NCBI GenBank assembly: GCA_037957365.1
Contig: JARHVA010001189.1
Span: 2,889,501 to 2,953,500 of the forward strand
Source: Torreya grandis
Lineage: Eukaryota; Streptophyta; Pinopsida; Cupressales; Taxaceae
Reading direction: 5' to 3'
DNA length: 64,000 bases
Made by a program: the position numbers and the translations under genes. Below the pieces are notes generated by a model. That model searched no databases and was not told where the DNA came from. It saw only the letters and a list, made by a program, of their open reading frames with translations. This document shows positions 25,779 through 37,700 of this stretch, one piece after another. Position 1 is the stretch's first letter, and the number at the start of each line of letters is the position of its first letter.

Positions 25779-26816
25779 TTGGTGAACTTGACCTTTGAGA
25801 ATCATTGTTGTATAACCATTCACTTGTAGATGATTTTATCTTGCCTTGTCTTAATCTTTGTGTTCTTTTTCTCTTTTATCATGGATGACATTGATTATTT
25901 TGATGATTAATACTATGAAACCCTTTGATAACCTCTCCAAGTAGGGATCCAAATCCATTACTCTTGCATTCCTCTAATTTCTAAGTTAAATAATATAAAA
26001 TATTTGAATGGTGGTATCTATTATCCCTCTAATTAGGTCCATGCTCCCATACTTTGAAGACATGAAGTTATCCATTAAAAGGAGGATCCAAAGTATTCAC
26101 TCTTTCCTTTTATACCAAAATTTATTCCACATGGAGATAAGGTACTTTCATTTTATCATGATAATTTTGGTCAACTTCATAATAAAATCATGGAATATTT
26201 ACAAACCATTAATAAAGGGGATGTTATTTCAAATTTATTGATCAATACCCCTCTTATTCCTACATTTCCAAATAATATTCTGCTTATTAAGAGGGATGAT
26301 ACTTCTTAGCCTTAATTTTATATTGAATTTTTGAAAGGTTAACCTAAAAATTATGGCATCCTTACCAATTCATATTTAGGCATTAATAAAAATGAAACAT
26401 CCTACATCTATAAAGAAAAATACTATTGTTAATCAATGTGCCTCAAACAAAAAAGGTGCCTTTACCAATACTTCCTCAAGCTCCATGTTATACATATTTA
26501 CAAAAGGTACATTAGTTAAGCTATAAATACATTCCAAAATCTTCAAATAGTATACCAAGGTTAACAAAATTCAAATATCCATTACCATTACTAAAGTATC
26601 CAAAATTCAAGGATCAAAAACTTGCACGTATTGTACATGAGGATGATGACACTCAGATGCCTAGATTCAAAAGAGGTGGTTGTTTAGAACCAATGATAAG
26701 TCCTATTTAAAACACATCCATTCCCATGGATTATATTATTTCTATGATGATCAATATTGGGGACCTTTAAAAATGGGTTTCTATACTTCAAATACAAGTG
26801 GCTTTCCATAATGCAA
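25779..26816 (+). pseudogene. Internal remnant of an unidentified LTR element
   Basis: A proline- and lysine-rich reading frame runs from about 26449 to 26712 with one stop. Its last part reads KYPKFKDQKLARIVHEDDD followed by PRFKRGGCLEP, and it looks like coding sequence by composition. Near 25881 an acidic N-terminus starts MDDIDYFDD. I do not recognise a domain. The stretch follows a primer-site-like motif and is cut at 26817 by LTR B, so it may be a gag relic into which the next element inserted. The open frame 26008-26241 has no recognisable motif. Confidence 0.35.
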
Positions 26817-27157
26817 TGATATACATGGAACTACTAAAGGTGATTGAACTAGAGGTCATTTTTAGACACTAAGTCTATTAATAAAACTTTAAAATAGACC
26901 AATTCACTTAAAAACACTTTAGGTGACATGTTAGAGTGGAAAAAACTTGTATCAACCATGGAAGGATTGAGAGAAAGCAAGGATAGACATTAATTTCTTG
27001 ACCTTTCACTATACATCACTTCACATACTTAGATAAGATAGTTTGTGAACTAAAAAATAGATTTCATATCTTATTTCCAAGTTAAAATATAGTATCAAAC
27101 TAGTAGGGATTTGCCATACCAGGTGTGGAATTATCATATAAAAGCTAAAATGGCTTA

Positions 27158-27165
27158 CATTTATA
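27158..27165 (-). promoter_or_regulatory. Putative TATA box of LTR B, left copy
   Basis: TATAAATG on the minus strand lies about 340 bp from the LTR 3' end. It is conserved at 35134-35141 in the other copy within the best-preserved part of the LTRs. Confidence 0.5.
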
Positions 27166-28010
27166 GAATGTGTGAGAAAAGAGAGAAGTGGAGCTAAAAG
27201 GTCACAATGCCACATGTCAAGGCATAAAAAATAGTTAAATTCAAAAATAAATAAGTTTATAATATATTTTTGGAAGGTATTATTATATAACTATCCATCT
27301 GAAGTATCAAACTCTCCAAAACTAGCATACAAACCCTTCAATCGCCTTCTTGAAATTTCCTTCATCATGAAGCATCTTTTGACTACTCAAAACTAGAATA
27401 TGGAGAGTTGAAACATGTTCAATATATTAGTGGGGTTATAAAAATTCCATTAAATTCATCATATGCATCCCTAATTTATATCCATCTTCTAGACACTTAT
27501 ACTCACCATCTGTACTCACTCATTGGTCTTCTAAGCCTCATTCTTCACATTTGTCAACCAAATGGCCTTTATTTTCCCAATAAAATCCATGGAAGAGGTG
27601 TCAAGACATATACCCCTATACCTTCCACTCGATGAATTAGAACTTAAAAAGAACCCTAATTAGACTTATCATCTTCTCACTTGGTAGTCACTCTTCATTT
27701 TCACTATTTATCTAAGATTGCCTGAGATGAATGAGTCAAAATAAGTGTTTATATGCTTTTATTTGGAGATATATGGACTTAAGTAGTTATAAAAAGTATC
27801 ATTTGACCTCTTAAAATTATTTTTACCTATTCATTCTACTTTATACCTAAAAATAATCAGATCTTTACAAAAATTCATGTTTCAAGCTTGTTCGTACAAG
27901 TAGGTACATACCAACTAGATGGGAAGGAGCCTGGGAGAGTATTAAACAATTATATAACAATTTTTACGCCAAAATACCCCTCCTAAATTAATCCTTTTAC
28001 TTATCTTCTC

Positions 28011-28080
28011 CATTGAGTCCTAAATAAGGGTTTAGGAGGGTTTTAATAGGTTTTGTTTCTTAGGGGTGGTTCACAAAAAA
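28011..28080 (-). repeat. Shared LTR module, LTR B left copy
   Basis: The minus strand carries GAACCACCCCTAAGAA, then AAAACCCTCCTAAACCC and AGGACTCAATG. The second LTR has it at 35994-36060. Related segments lie in LTR A (4003-4070, 10140-10207), LTR C (19086-19140) and at 39342-39400. Confidence 0.6.
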
Positions 28081-29203
28081 TAGATATTAAATATATGAAA
28101 AATTAACACTTAAATAAAGTGTATGACCTCCTTAAACTATATAAAAATTATAGAGGCCCAATTTAATATTTAATTATAAGTGTGAGCATTTGAAGTTGGC
28201 CTATCTAGCCTTAGAGTGTAATTTGGGCACCTTGAAGTGAATTTTAGCCAAAAATGACCCATTTGTGGTTGTTATCTAAAAATAAATGGTAATATATCAT
28301 CATAAAATCTCCCCTTAATGTCATCAACGTGTTTTTTATTTTCTTGTATTCTTGGAAGTGAAACTACACCCTTGAATTGCTTAGGTCTAGTTCTATGCCT
28401 AATAGGCTTGACTATGCTTGAGTTGTCCATGACCACTTATAAATGGTTTTCATTAGTTATTAGTGATTTAAAAAATATATCTACCCTCCTCCAAACTATC
28501 AAAACATTAATTCCATTATCATATACTATTCATGTCATCTATATCTCATTTACATACCCTTCCTGAAGTCTTGCCTTGATTAGGAGTGCCCTCTATCTAA
28601 GACATAATAGAGGGAATCTCCCCTATTTTATTATCTAAACAAAGGAATTTGGAGGCTAAAATATGTCATAAATACATTATATACCAAATTTAAATATTAC
28701 ATCACTCTCTTTTTATCATCAACATAATAAATTTCTAGGTAGAATTTTGGGACAAGGGACTATGCAAGGTCTTAAAGAAACCTAGGTTGAGTGATAAGTT
28801 AGGACTTATCTTTGCTTTGTTTCCCTCCTTCCAAGAACATATGAAAATCTACATACCACTATGATAGTGGTATAATCATGGTTAATTCATATATACTTCT
28901 CCTCCAAGTTTCAAATTTCACCTTTCACTAACCTGTACTAGACTATAGGTGTTCATCTGAGTTGAGATTGAAGGTTTCCTATATGTGTTTGTCTCTATTT
29001 GGGAATTGTGTTCCATGACTTAAGATTTTATTGGATTCATAAAGATAATATACATTTAAATAGACTCAAATTTTACATAGAGACCTAGGCTCACATCCAA
29101 ACTACCTCTTTTTTAGCACTAACATAAGTTAGTTTGATTGTAGGTTATCGTAGACACTTGTAAATGTGCATTAGACAAGAATTGAAATTTTTTGTATATG
29201 TTC

Positions 29204-29227
29204 ATATATATATATATATATATATAT
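29204..29227. repeat. (AT)12 microsatellite in LTR B
   Basis: Perfect AT run. The matching place in the right LTR (near 37170) has only ATATATAAATT. Confidence 0.9.
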
Positions 29228-30841
29228 TAAATTTTATTAATTAGGCCACCCTTTACTTATGTGATCTCATCTCATATTTGGAGACCATAGTCTCACTCAA
29301 TACCATAGTTCACTCTAATATTAGTTATTTTAGCCCATCTTACCACATTATTTATTGACTTCTTTAGGTCAAAAATATCTAAGTTAGGGACCATTACAAC
29401 CTCATCCTTTCTTGATAATCCAACCATTTTATTATGCCAATAACTTACCCATATGATTTGGATTTATTATAGAAACATTTAGAGCTATCTAAAACTCAAA
29501 ATACTCTACTATGGAAGGGTCAAATGCAAGGCATAATTATCATTCAGAGATACTAAGGTAAAGTGTCTCAAAATCAACATTCTTAGCTTATAAACATAAT
29601 TTCAAGTATATTTTCCATATTGTGACTTCCCAACTATCATAATGGTATTTTAAATGTTATTATAACTCAATGAGGATTCAAACAAGTTCAAACACCTTCA
29701 TTTCAACTTTTTTAGACCTTTGTGGAAGTTGCCTATAGGTCCACATTAGATACAATATTATGTATATTGAAGCATTGGTTGTCACAACCAATATTAAACC
29801 ATTTTAGATAGATAAAACTAATTTTTAAAACTTTGAGAGTGTCCTCAACACCTTGTACTCTTCTTATCCCATCACCATTATTATTCAAATCTCTTTTTCA
29901 CTTACTTGTAGGTGCATATTGAAGTAAAGTTGACTATGACATGTTTCTGGATTTTACACTTCATCAAGTGCTAGTCTTTAAGACTAAACCTCAAAAAAAT
30001 AGACTAATTATTATGATTATATAGTTTGAAAATAACCTATTATCTATATATTGAATCCACTTATATGAAAATAACTCTACAAGAAGTGAAAACACTGGTC
30101 TACAACTTCAATGGAGTCCTTATTATCAAGAATGAGATGATTATGCCTTCTTCCTTCACACCACACATGAAAATAAGGCTATGCATTCTTCCTTGACACC
30201 AAACATGAAACTAATTTTAAAACCTTATGATCCTATAACTCTTAACATTTATTTGAATTAGACAAGGAGTGTTATCATCCACCAAAGGCACTTGATCCAA
30301 CTCACCTCTTATTGTTTATATGAGATTGAAATTTGTTGACTATTTTTGCATACAAAGGAGAGTGATAAAAGAAATAAGATAGTTTTTTCCATTTTTGAGA
30401 TTCTCAAGGCTGATAAAGCATGTAATTGAGTTCAAGGGACCTTAAGGGTCACTTTATAAGTCTTTCCATGTGCTAGAACTAATGCATAGGTAATACAAAA
30501 ACTAAAAACCACATGAAATTGCTTAATCTTCTTATTTTCAATATAGCACCTACATATTTTAGTCCAATAATATCATATATTATAGGTACCTAAAATGTGG
30601 GACATTAGAGTATCTCTCTACATCTTTATTTCCCTATAAAAATTATACTACTTTAATAAATGGCCCAAAAATGACCCCTAGAAGACATAAGACCAACTAT
30701 AAAACTATGACAAAGGTAAAACACATTAGAAATGAACTCATTAATACCATTAGGCATATTTTAAATCTTATGGGACCCCTATATCAAGTTTTAATATATA
30801 TGGAGTTGACTTAATTTGACTTGTGGTCAAATTAGTTAACA

Positions 30842-31147
30842 TTTTTGGTGATTTCCTAGGGGTGGCAAGCCAACTATGCCAAAGACTGGTAGCTTTCTCC
30901 TATCCATTAGGATATGGAGTCACCTATACATTGTAATAACATTGAATTACCTCTAAAACCACATCAAACAATATAAAACAAACACACACAATATAAAACA
31001 CTAAAACAAGAATAGTTGTGTTCTCAAGAACACTTAGGGAAAACACAGACAATATAAGGAAAGCACACCTATCCTAGTATATACAAGACCTAAATAATTT
31101 AAAAATCCACCATGCTTCAAATAGGGTCAAATATAGTACCTATTTCA
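30842..31147 (-). other. Internal 3' noncoding end, gypsy element
   Basis: No coding match between the end of region X and LTR B. The minus strand reads AGGAAATCACCAAAAA just before TGTTAAC, the likely place of the polypurine tract, although it is not a strong purine run. Confidence 0.45.
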
Positions 31148-31879
31148 TCCTTGTTTCTCCATGAAATTAATTCATCATGTGAAGCATACTTATCAACAAA
31201 CAATTACTTATGTCGATGCTCAAAAGACTTACCATCCCTAGGTTTTCGTCTATCTATAAGTTTGATACTTTGAGATCTCAAGGATGTTCCATTTTGCTCT
31301 CCAAGGATCTTGTTTGAAAATGAAACCTTATTTAATTATACCATGTATAATTGGAACTCCTAAAAATACATCTTAGGATTCATCAAGACTATTTCAACTT
31401 TACCCTCTTCTTGGACATGATATACTTGATGTATAAGACCATTAAACTTATTCTTTTTCTAATCCATCATATCTTAAAATGATTCATCATTAGGTTGATG
31501 TCTTTAATTTTCCTTAAACACAAACATATCTACCTTAGATTCATTAGGTTTCTTCATGACTATATCTTCTTTAGCACTAGCTAGATACTTGACCTCCTAC
31601 TTAACAAGATACTCTCCTAACTATTCATTAGGTTCATCAATCACCTTATCATCAGATTCATGTTTGTTAGGAATGGGATTAGACTTACTCAAATTCTCAA
31701 ATTCTTGACTTATGACATAAATTTTGTCATAGATTATCTTCCTCTTCATGACTTTCATGTTCATGGACTCCTCCATCTTATTCAAGAAGAATGACATTAT
31801 TTTCTTCATCATATTGATCTATCATGCTTTTAAAACTATCATCATCATATATATGAATAAGTTAATTTCCCTCAACAAC
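31148..31879 (-). pseudogene. Post-protease region X, gypsy element
   Basis: Lies directly after the protease on the minus strand and contains many stops. An acidic stretch (YDEENNVILLE, then VHEHESHEEEDNL) is followed by a charged spacer that includes the open frame 31621-31812. The C-terminal block near 31150-31300 has KPRDGKSFEHRHK, DKYASHDELISWRNKDE and IFD. The same acidic and terminal blocks occur in the plus-strand remnant at 14658-15460. The region ends about 300 bp before the LTR, and no reverse transcriptase follows. In full gypsy elements the protease leads into the reverse transcriptase, so this could be a pre-RT linker left by a deletion. Its conservation in two diverged copies argues for an established layout. 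Function unknown. Confidence 0.55.
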
Positions 31880-32530
31880 TTATGGAAAAGAATGTTGAAT
31901 TTTTACCTTAGGTTTTTCATATTCTCCCTCATGGATGATGTATGTGCTAAGATCAATTTGCTCAAAGTAAGTGTATGGATTATGCCCATAGGTGTCTACA
32001 CCATATTCATCTAGGAATAGATTAGATATGTCCTCAATATTAGAAGATGTTCCATCATCCACAATAGACTCCTCTTGATCATTGATGACACAATTTAGAT
32101 TAGAGCTTGTTTCTACATAGGGCTCAATGTGAAACTTAGCTAGTGGTTGAGTTATAATGGTTACCTCTGCTCTATACCTTGTATTGAAGGCCAAGATGGA
32201 CTGATCATATGAGAGGTAGCCTCCTATCTTAGTTATGAAATCCCTTGAGAGGAAGATAACAAAGTGAGTAAGAAAGCCAACTACTACCATATCTTAAAGA
32301 ATAGGGAAGCTTAGACAATCATGAAGGAAAAATTTAAAACCCTTGACAAGTCCCACAGACTTATTTAGTGTCCCATCAAGTTAAATCACTTCCTTACTCT
32401 ATGGTTCATATTTTATGCCCAATCTATTAGCTACAACCTTGGGCATCACTAAATTACTAGCTCCACTATCCACTATGTAGTTGTGAATAAGCTTATCTCC
32501 AAGAATGAGAGTTAGTTATAAGGGTGGAGA
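31880..32530 (-). pseudogene. Retroviral-type aspartic protease, gypsy element
   Basis: Polyprotein-cleaving aspartic protease of a Ty3/gypsy element. The active-site motif VDSGASNLVMPKVVA is intact, with the catalytic Asp codon at 32468-32470 on the minus strand, followed by LGIKYEP and LDGT...VG blocks typical of the fold. After stops and a frame change, a 136-codon open frame (31880-32290) continues with LSRDFITKIGGYLSYDQ and AEVTIITQPLAKFHIEPY, a C-terminal extension I associate with plant gypsy proteases. It then runs acidic toward region X. A monomer must pair to form the active site. The gene is not translatable as one piece because of stops near 32385-32400 and around 32290. Confidence 0.8.
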
Positions 32531-33412
32531 TTTTTAAGATTTATAAGAAGGATAAAAAATGTGATTGGAAGTATTGGTGAGGGAAACATTACCATGACTT
32601 TATGGTTAAGAGCTAACATGAATTATGGATAACTACTCTTTAAGGAGCTCTTTTTTACTAGGCAAGTGAAGCATTTCCCAAAGAGATATAAATGCCTTAT
32701 AACTCTTTAGATAATCCAAAATATCTAAAACAAGAGTACTAAACTTTTCTTGAGTCCTTAAAGGAAATGAAGTTCCTTTATGTTGAGGCATTAGAACACT
32801 TTGAGGATCCCTTCCAACATTTTGATTTGAGATAGGTGCAAAAGTTTTAAGGACTACCATACTTGTAGTCACACCTTACTTCCTTGTAGGAGGGATATTT
32901 AAAATTGTATGAACACCATGAAAATCTCTTAAGGCCTTCCTCTTTGCTATATTATTTTTCATGATTGAGATATTTTGATTAAGGACATAGGTAACTTCCA
33001 CTAGAAATTTTCTGAGGTTTACCTTTTGGAACTACCATCCTTCATTTTATTACATGAGAACTTCATCTTTTATTGATAGTTGAGGATTAAATCATCCTTG
33101 ATCAAACAAAAATTTCTCACCACCTTAATTTTCATCCATTAATTGACCTTGCTACCATTATTATCCTTGGAATAGAATATTATGCACTAGTACCATGGCT
33201 CTTGTGTTGGAGGTGGAAGTTGAATTGTATGAATTGGATAGCCTATTGAAGTTAGGCTATCCTTGACCTCTCCCTTGACCATATTTCTAAGCTGGGAACC
33301 TATTTACTTATTGAGGATAGGGGTATGGGTTTTAGTGAAGACTATACTATAGATTTGGTTTCCAATTTTGAGCCTCTATGGCTTCATAGCTTGCCTTCCA
33401 ATAAATTGTCTC
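32531..33412 (-). pseudogene. Gag-protease linker, gypsy element
   Basis: Degraded coding stretch between gag and protease on the minus strand. The part at 32633-32872 keeps a 79-codon frame with STLVLDILDYLKSYKAFISL followed by WEMLHLPSKKELL, resembling the conserved helical segment found upstream of proteases in plant gypsy polyproteins. The rest (32873-33412) is broken by stops and has no recognisable zinc knuckle. Confidence 0.55.
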
Positions 33413-34280
33413 TTATACCTTCTTAGGGGGTGTTCTAGACTTGGTATTTACACTTGAGACTTGAGAAACACTTGAAGTATCAATAGACATGTTTAGCATT
33501 AGAGGCATAGAAAATTTTGAAGGAAAATTTCTAGCTTGTATTAGGCCATTCTTAGTTCTAATAGAAAGGTCATATGCTTTAGGTAAGGTGTAACCACCCA
33601 TGTAAAATAACATTATGGCTATGTTAATTCCAATATCCCTTAGATATGTATAAAACACAAAGCTTGCAAATGGTCTCATGTGAGAAGGTATCCTATGCCA
33701 AGTTCTTTGGAATATTTCATTAAAATCATGGATAGTCTCCTTGGGGGATCTTTGATTGACATTGAGCTGGTGGATAAGTGATAAGTGATCACTTTTGTAT
33801 TTAAACCTTGATGTCAATAATTATTCAAAATCATCCCAAGTTATGATACACCCTCTGGGCAAAGTCATATACTAGTCAAGTGATTTCCCTCTAAGGGAAA
33901 TGACAAGGAGTCTAATGGTAATATTGACCTCAATAACATTATGAAAGCTACAAAATTTTGAGATATCCTTAATATTATCACTATGAGAGACATGACCTTC
34001 ACCATTGAATGTGGGAACACTTTTGGTAGCATTATGGGGTATATCATCATATGCATTTAGGTGGATGGTATTTTCATTGTTAAATGATATGAAGGAGTGA
34101 TACCTAGCCATGCTATCCTCAAGTTATTATTCACTTTATTGATATTCTTGGCTTGAAAAGTCCTCTTGTTCTTCAAAGGTCAAGATAGGCTGAGGATGTT
34201 GAACTTCAAGAGGAAGGTCAGGTTGAAGGGGTGGGTTTATGGGATTGGGACCTCTACTAGTAGATGACCTAGTAAGGAAC
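33413..34280 (-). pseudogene. gag: Ty3/gypsy gag, broken
   Basis: Capsid protein of the minus-strand gypsy element. A frame from about 34111 has SVPTFNGEGHVSHSDNIKDI and FCSFHNVIEVNITIRL, then GKSLDWYMSLP. After a stop near 33822 a 134-codon frame (33413-33817) carries FKYKSDHLSLIHQLN, SPKETIHDFNEIFQRTWHRI and MGGYTLPKAYDLSIRTKN. This is the Retrotrans_gag layout of plant gypsy elements. The true start is uncertain because proline-rich codons continue upstream to about 34280. The sequence is related to the gag fragment at 21.33-21.75 kb, so the two elements belong to neighbouring families. Confidence 0.82.
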
Positions 34281-34792
34281 ATGAATTATGAACATAATAA
34301 ATTATTAAAATATTTTACAACCATATATTACCTTGAATGGAGTCACCAAATGCTAAGTAGAATAACATATGTAGTTGTGATGTTATCAATACCATCAATC
34401 ACCTTGACAAGATGTATTTAGTATAATGGTCCCATTGGGCATGAAAAAGCTATTTTCACCAGATATTTCACCCTAGAGTTGGTTTTTTAAGTCTAATATA
34501 AGATTTAGGAAACATTGGAATACATCTAGGCCTATGAATTTTATATGTTAGAGGTAGACCTCTAGGTTTAGGGGCTAGCTCCCTAGATTGATCCTTGAAT
34601 GCTTATCACCTAAACTACCTATTTGATTAGATAAAAATGGATAAATTAACATGGAAATCAAGATATTTTAAATAGGTGATACACTAGAAATATCTCCACT
34701 ATACCACCATATAATTACACTAAGTTACATGACTCACAACACTAGCCTTAAAATCCTAAATTGTTATAACATTAATATTTCAAACATGGAGG
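34281..34792 (-). other. Gypsy element 5' leader
   Basis: Between the LTR B edge and gag on the minus strand. The sequence next to the LTR reads CCTCCATGTTTGAAATATT and does not fit a tRNA 3' end I can recognise, so the primer site is lost or unusual. Confidence 0.5.
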
Positions 34793-37700
34793 TGATATGC
34801 ATGGAACTACTCAAGGTGACTAAAAATAAGGTAATTTTAAAACACTAAGGTTATTCATAACACTTTAATATAGACAAATTCACTTTAAAACACTTTATGT
34901 GATCTGCTAGAGTGGAAACAACTTGCATCAAACATGGAAGGATTGAGAGAAATCAATGATAGATATTAATCACTTGACATTTCACTATACATCACTTAAA
35001 ATAATTATAAAAGATATTTTTTTAAATTAAAAATATATTAAATATCTTATTTCAAAGGTAATACATAATATCAAACTAGTAGGACTTTGCCATACTAGGT
35101 GTGGAATTATCATACAAAAGCCAAAATGGCTTGCATTTATAAAATGTGTGAGAGGAGAGAGAATAAGTGTAACTTAAAGGTCACAATTACAAATGTAAAG
35201 GAATGAAAAATAGTTATGTTTTATAATAATGAAGTTAATAACATAGGTATAAAAGGTCTTCTTGGACAAGTTTCTATCTAAAGGATCAAACTCTCTAAAA
35301 CTAGCATAGAGACCCTTCAGATGCCTTCTTGAAACTTCATCATGAAGCATATTTTGACTCCTCAAAACTAGACAAGGGAGAGTTGAAACATATGAATTAT
35401 CTTAGGTTTTTTGGAAAGATTCCATGATAGTCATCATATGTGTCCCTAACTGGTAGCCATCTTCTAGACACTTGTACTCACCATCTATAGTCACTCATTG
35501 GTCTTCTAGGCCTCATTATTCACATTTGTCACCCAAGTAGCCTTCAATTTCCAAAAAAAATCCATGGAAGACGTGTTATGACACTTTTATAAGACCCATA
35601 TTCCTTCACTCCATGAATTAGACCTTAAAAATATACCCAATTAGACTTATCATCTTCTTACTTAGTAGTCACTCTTTGTTCTCACTAGCTGTCTAAGACT
35701 GCCTAAGATGAATGAGTCATTATAAGTGTTTATATTATTTTATGTGGATAAATATTGAAATATGGAGTTAAAAAAATTTACACTTAACCTCCCATTATTA
35801 TTATTACCTACTCATTCTACTTTGTACCTACAAAGCAATCAAATTTTTACAAAAAACGCTATTTTAGGCTTGTCCATACAAGTAGGGTACATACCAACTA
35901 GATGGGAATGGGAATGGGAGAGTATTAAATAATTATATAATAGTTTTAAATAAAAAATACCACTCTTTAATGTATCCTCTTACCTATATTCTCCATCGGG
36001 TCCTAAATAAGGGATTAGGAGGGTTTTAGCATGATTTGCTTCTTAAGGATGGTTCATAAAAACCAAATGTTGAATCTCTAAAAAATTACCACTAAAATAA
36101 AGTGTACGACATCATTAAACTCTCCTAAAGTTCTTGATGCACCATTAAATAGGTTCGTGTAGGTGTGAATAGTTGAAGTTGGCCTATTGAGCATTAAAGT
36201 GCATTCTAGTCACCCGTAGGTGAATTTAGCCAACAATGACCCCTATGTGGTTGTTATTTACAACTAAATAGTAATAAATCATCATAAATTCTCCCCTAAA
36301 TGTAATAAATGTGGTTGGAATGATATTTTGGTCTTGTAAATGAAACTATACCCTTGAAGGGCTTAAGTCTAGCTCTAGCCCTAATAGAATTGATTGTGCT
36401 TGAGTTATCCATGAACACTTGTGAATGGTTTTTTAGAATTTATGAGTTATTAAAAAAATATGTCTACCATCGTTAAAACTCCCAACACCTTCCTTTAATT
36501 CTCCAAGACTACTCATGTCATCTATCTCTCATTTACATACTGTGTATGTAGTCTTGCCTTGACTAGGAGTGCCCTTTGTCTGAAAGAAAATAGAGGGCAT
36601 CTCCCATATTTTCTTAGCCAAACTGAGGGTATGGGAGGATAAAATATGTCATAAATACCTTCTATACCAAATTTCAATATTAGATCATCGACATCACAAA
36701 TTTTTAGGTAGACTTTTGGGATAAGTGACTATGAAGGGTTTTAAGAAACCTAGGCTAAGTGACAAGTCAGGACTTATCTATGCTCTATTTCCATCCTTCC
36801 AAGAACATATGAAATTATATTTACCACTCTTATACTTGTCTAATAATGTTCAATTCATCTATACTTCTCTTCCAACTTCTAACCTACACCTTTCACTAAC
36901 TTATACTAGAGTGTAGGTATTCATCTTAGTTAAGATTGGAGGTTTCCTGTAGGTGATTCTCTCTATTTGGGTATTATGTTCAATGCCTTGGGATTTTATT
37001 GGAGTCATCAAGATCATATAAAATTTAATATAATCAAATCTTACCTAGATACATGTTCTCACATCCAAACTACCACTCTCTTAACACTAACATGAATTAG
37101 TCTTACTGTAGGTGACTGTAAATACATGTAGATGTACATTAGATAGATTTAAAAACTCCTATAGGTGTTCATATATAAATTAATTATGTTTCATTATTAA
37201 AAACTAAACTTATGTGATCTCATATCATATTTAGATACCATAGTCTCACTCAATACCATAGGTCACTACAAGATTAGTTGTTTAATCCCATCTTACCACA
37301 ATATTTACTAAGTTATTCAGGTCAAAAATGTCTAAGTTAGGGACCATTCCATCCTCATCCTTTCTTGATAAATAAACTATGTTATTATCCAAGACATTTA
37401 CCCTATTATTGAGCTTCACGATGGAAACATTTGGACTTGTCTAGACCTCAAAACACTCTACTATGGAAGGGTTAAATGTAAGGCAAAATCCTCATTTAGA
37501 GATACTAAGGTAAAGTGTCCCAAAAGCAACTTTCTTAGCTTATAAACATGGTTTCAAGTTAGTTTACCATATTTTGACTTCACCACAATCACAATTGTAA
37601 TCTTCATGTTATTATAAGTCAATGAGGTTTTAAACAAGTTTAAACACCTTCATTTCAACTTTTTTAGACCTCTATGGAAGTTGCCTATAGGTTTGCATTA

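Larger units (their letters stand above)
26817..30841 (-). repeat. LTR B, left copy (3' LTR)
   Basis: This is the direct-repeat partner of 34793-38906. Its left edge is TGATATACATGGAACTAC, against TGATATGCATGGAACTAC in the other copy. Its right edge is ATTAGTTAACA, so on the minus strand the LTR runs TGTTAAC...TATATCA. A TA microsatellite lies at 29204-29227. No coding frame is supported inside. Confidence 0.88.

Noticed and set aside
28318..28566. 82-codon frame in LTR B
   Set aside because: The matching place in the other LTR (near 36305) has frameshifts and no equivalent frame.
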